Assembly: GCA_029287965.1 (NCBI GenBank)
Contig: JARFQC010000002.1
Coordinates: 1 to 8,665, forward strand
Direction of reading: 5' to 3'
Length of the DNA stretch: 8,665 nt
Source: Arenicellales bacterium
Lineage (GTDB): Bacteria; Pseudomonadota; Gammaproteobacteria; BMS3Bbin11
In this document: positions 6,448-8,665 of the stretch, in pieces
Position numbering within the stretch: position 1 is the stretch's first letter
How the letters are laid out: each line of letters opens with the position of its first letter
Program-made: the position numbers and the translations under genes
Notes under the pieces: model-generated
What the model saw: only the letters and a program-made list of their open reading frames with translations
The model's database searches: none
What the model was told of the DNA's origin: nothing

Positions 6448-6465
6448 GGCAGCTTAAAGGCTGCC
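6448..6465. repeat. Short hairpin enclosing the fusion gene's stop codon
   Basis: Perfect 6-bp arms GGCAGC (6448-6453) and GCTGCC (6460-6465) flank a 6-nt loop holding the TAA stop (6454-6456). No T-run follows on the minus strand, so it is not an ordinary terminator. It lies exactly where the AMP-binding domain breaks off. Confidence 0.4.
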
Positions 6466-8665
6466 TGAGTTGTGGTCGGCAATGGTCAAAAAGCCGTCTT
6501 CGTCCAGGCTGCCGTAGTCCCGGCTTTTATACCAGCGGCGATTATCGCTATGCACGATGGCATCGGCAGTAAGGTCCGGCTCATCGAGATAGCCCTGCAT
6601 GACCTGGGTGCCACCGATCAGGATCAGGCCTGTTTCACCGGTCGGCAGGTCGCGCAGGGTGTCCGGGTCGACGATGCGGAAATTGCTGCCCGGTAGTGGC
6701 ATGCCAACGGTACCGGGCTTGTTGCCAAGCTGGAAGTGCCAGGTATTGGTATCGATCCGGTCCGGCAGATTGACGCTGGCCACTGGCGTGGTCTCCGTCG
6801 TACCGTAACCCTCGTAAATATCCTTGTTGAACTTGAGCTTGAAACTGTCCCTTACGTCCTCGCCCAGTTTTTCGCTGCCGGCAATGACGAGACGCAGCGA
6901 GTCCAGCAGCATGGGCCGCACTTTTCGGTTATCCACCAGTCTGCTGAGGTAGCTGGATCGGCCGCAGTAGACGGTGACCTTGTAGCGGGCGATGGCCCGC
7001 GCAATGTTCAACGCGTCGTTGGGATCGGGATGACAGACCAGGGGCATGCCTTCGACCAGCGGCAACAGGGAGGTCGCGGTCAGACCGTACGCTTCATGCA
7101 GGGGCATGGACGATATGAACACGTCGTCTTCCTGCATGTTGAGCACATTCGAGACCTGCCGGATATTGGCCATAATGTTGCGATGCGTGAGTACGACACC
7201 CCGGGCAGCGGGCTTGTGATCTGCGGGAAACAGGATGGCCGCCGGATCGTTGATGGATACAGATTGACCACTCAGCAGGTACAACCACCTGGCGGGAAGC
7301 AGTCTGACCGCGATACGCAATGCCAGTCCTGCACGCATGGCCTTCCCTGCTTGCGCAGCATCCAGATCTAGCACGGTAGACTGATTGCGCAACGGTGCGA
7401 GATCTATTCCCCGCCCCTCAAGCCGGTCCAAAAAGGTTTGCGAGGTGTAAACGGTCTTTATCTGTGCACGACTGAGCTGTGCCGACAGCCGTTCAGCGGT
7501 GTCGTTTATATCCAGGTTCACGACAGTGCGTCCCAGCAACATGGCTGCCATGTTCGTCATTATGCCCAGGCTGCCGGTCGGCAACAGTATGGCGATATTC
7601 TGCTCACTCGAATGGCTGCCGATAAATCGCGAAAGCCTGATCGCCCTGGCCAGTGCCTGGCGGCCGGTAAAGCTCTCGCGGTTACGGTAATCGGCCAGGC
7701 AGAGGTTGCTGCCGGTTTTCTTTACCGCTCGCATCCAGGCCAGCGGCAGGGGGTCCAGCGACTGCGAATGCTGTTCCCAGGCATCGATGGAGAGATTGAA
7801 CACGCGGCGCTTTACCTCGTCAGCGTGCGAGCTGATGGGAATGGTTTCGCCGAAGCTGACAATAATGTCGCGGCGCAGGCCGCCCTTGCGCATCATGCGC
7901 AGCTTGCTGCTGGACCTGGAAAACCTGCTGCCCCACAGGCCGCGCAGGTAGAACGGCAGAATTACGCCTTCGACGCCTACCGTTACCTGCTCGTAACCGC
8001 GCTTGAATTCACCCAGCTGACCATTGCGGCTCATCGAGCCTTCCGGGAACAGGCAGACCATCTCGCCGGCCTTGAGCAGTTCATTGATCTGTTTCAGTGC
8101 CGCCCGGCTTTCGCGCATCGATATCGGGATAACGCCGAATATGTCCAGGAACCACTTGATGTACCAGCGCTGGTAGAAGTCGCGAAACATTACGAAATGG
8201 ATCGGCCGCGGCGAAGCGATCGCGGCAAAAGCCCAGTCCAGCCAGCTGATGTGGTTGCCCAGCATCAATACGCTGCCCTGCGCGGGAATGTTTCGGAACC
8301 CCTGCACATCAATGCGGTACCAGCCGGCAAACAGAAAGGCAATGGTATAGCGCACCAGTGAGTACGGCAGGCGCATGATCGTGTAGACCGTGCCGACCAG
8401 GGCGACAACAGCGAGGATGGCAAACAGGCCGTAGCTGTCTGTTCCGGTCGCGGCGAAGACCACCGTGAGCATCAGGAATGCCAGCATGACGACATTCTGC
8501 ACCCAGTTGCTGCCGGCCAGCACGGTGCCGAGCCGGTCGTCACTGGCATTGAACTGTATCAGTGCGTTGAGCGGGACGATGAGCATGCCGCCGAACATTC
8601 CCAGCATGAAGAACAAACCGGCGAGCAGCCAGGTCGACTCCAGAAAGGGGATGAACAGCAGTGCA
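6454..8665 (-). CDS. MFS–PlsC acyltransferase–AMP-binding fusion, 5' end outside window, 3' end truncated
   Basis: The frame stays open to the right edge, where 16 further hydrophobic residues precede the first possible start (TTG at 8614-8616), so this is the 3' part of a larger gene. Residues below count from that TTG. Residues 1-82 hold the last helices of an MFS-like (LplT-type) domain. Residues 90-285 are a complete PlsC-like acyltransferase with HX4D (H122, D127) and FPEGS (190-194). Residues 300-720 are an AMP-binding domain like that of Aas, which re-acylates lysophospholipids using acyl-ACP. GYGTTET (603-609) is intact. The phosphate-binding loop, normally T-S-G-rich ending P-K-G, reads PADHKPAARG (464-473), the TGD motif reads SRD (698-700), and the protein stops at ADHNSGSL where the C-terminal subdomain with the catalytic lysine should begin. 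The acyltransferase is probably active; the ligase half is probably not. Confidence 0.85.
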   Translation of the reverse strand, partial: ALLFIPFLESTWLLAGLFFMLGMFGGMLIVPLNALIQFNASDDRLGTVLAGSNWVQNVVMLAFLMLTVVFAATGTDSYGLFAILAVVALVGTVYTIMRLPYSLVRYTIAFLFAGWYRIDVQGFRNIPAQGSVLMLGNHISWLDWAFAAIASPRPIHFVMFRDFYQRWYIKWFLDIFGVIPISMRESRAALKQINELLKAGEMVCLFPEGSMSRNGQLGEFKRGYEQVTVGVEGVILPFYLRGLWGSRFSRSSSKLRMMRKGGLRRDIIVSFGETIPISSHADEVKRRVFNLSIDAWEQHSQSLDPLPLAWMRAVKKTGSNLCLADYRNRESFTGRQALARAIRLSRFIGSHSSEQNIAILLPTGSLGIMTNMAAMLLGRTVVNLDINDTAERLSAQLSRAQIKTVYTSQTFLDRLEGRGIDLAPLRNQSTVLDLDAAQAGKAMRAGLALRIAVRLLPARWLYLLSGQSVSINDPAAILFPADHKPAARGVVLTHRNIMANIRQVSNVLNMQEDDVFISSMPLHEAYGLTATSLLPLVEGMPLVCHPDPNDALNIARAIARYKVTVYCGRSSYLSRLVDNRKVRPMLLDSLRLVIAGSEKLGEDVRDSFKLKFNKDIYEGYGTTETTPVASVNLPDRIDTNTWHFQLGNKPGTVGMPLPGSNFRIVDPDTLRDLPTGETGLILIGGTQVMQGYLDEPDLTADAIVHSDNRRWYKSRDYGSLDEDGFLTIADHNSGSL

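Noticed and set aside
7438..8361. Long plus-strand open frame opposite the fusion gene
   Set aside because: It lies wholly inside the strongly supported minus-strand acyltransferase/AMP-binding coding region. Its translation has no recognisable motif and an odd Gln/His/Ala-rich composition typical of an antisense shadow.

Overview
All eight protein genes in this window lie on the minus strand, so the locus reads from the right edge (8665) to the left edge. Base composition is moderately GC-rich. The gene families (a transporter–acyltransferase–AMP-binding fusion, a secreted alpha/beta hydrolase, FkbM methyltransferases, a Wzx-like flippase) and dispersed repeats built on CGTCATTCCGG suggest a Proteobacterium, most likely a gammaproteobacterium. 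That assignment is inference; the window has no rRNA, tRNA or marker gene.

Right part (8665 to about 5542), lipid and envelope: the 3' portion of a large fusion gene carries the end of an MFS-type membrane domain, a complete PlsC-like acyltransferase domain, and an AMP-binding (acyl-ACP/acyl-CoA synthetase-like) domain. The last domain has lost its phosphate-binding loop consensus and stops before the C-terminal subdomain. Next is a signal-peptide-bearing alpha/beta hydrolase with an unusual nucleophile elbow.

Middle part (5419 to 3339): a polysaccharide flippase (MOP/Wzx type) overlaps by ATGA with a small sulfotransferase-like gene, so the two are probably translationally coupled. A non-coding gap (2987-3338) follows. 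It holds two direct copies of an 89-bp palindromic element flanking a very AT-rich 85-bp spacer.

Left part (2986 to 56): FkbM methyltransferase, GT2 glycosyltransferase and a second FkbM methyltransferase are spaced by 8 and 3 bp and look like one operon. After a 79-bp gap containing a cluster of CAGG/CCTG half-sites comes a small membrane protein of the CDP-archaeol synthase (CarS/DUF46) family.

The simplest reading is an accessory cell-surface glycan or glycolipid locus. A sugar transferase, two O-methyltransferase-like enzymes and a sulfotransferase would decorate a lipid-linked glycan that the flippase moves across the inner membrane. It is flanked by phospholipid-metabolism genes (acyltransferase fusion, CarS-like cytidylyltransferase). 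No initiating sugar-phosphate transferase, polymerase or sugar-nucleotide synthesis gene is visible, so the pathway is incomplete within the window and its product is unknown.
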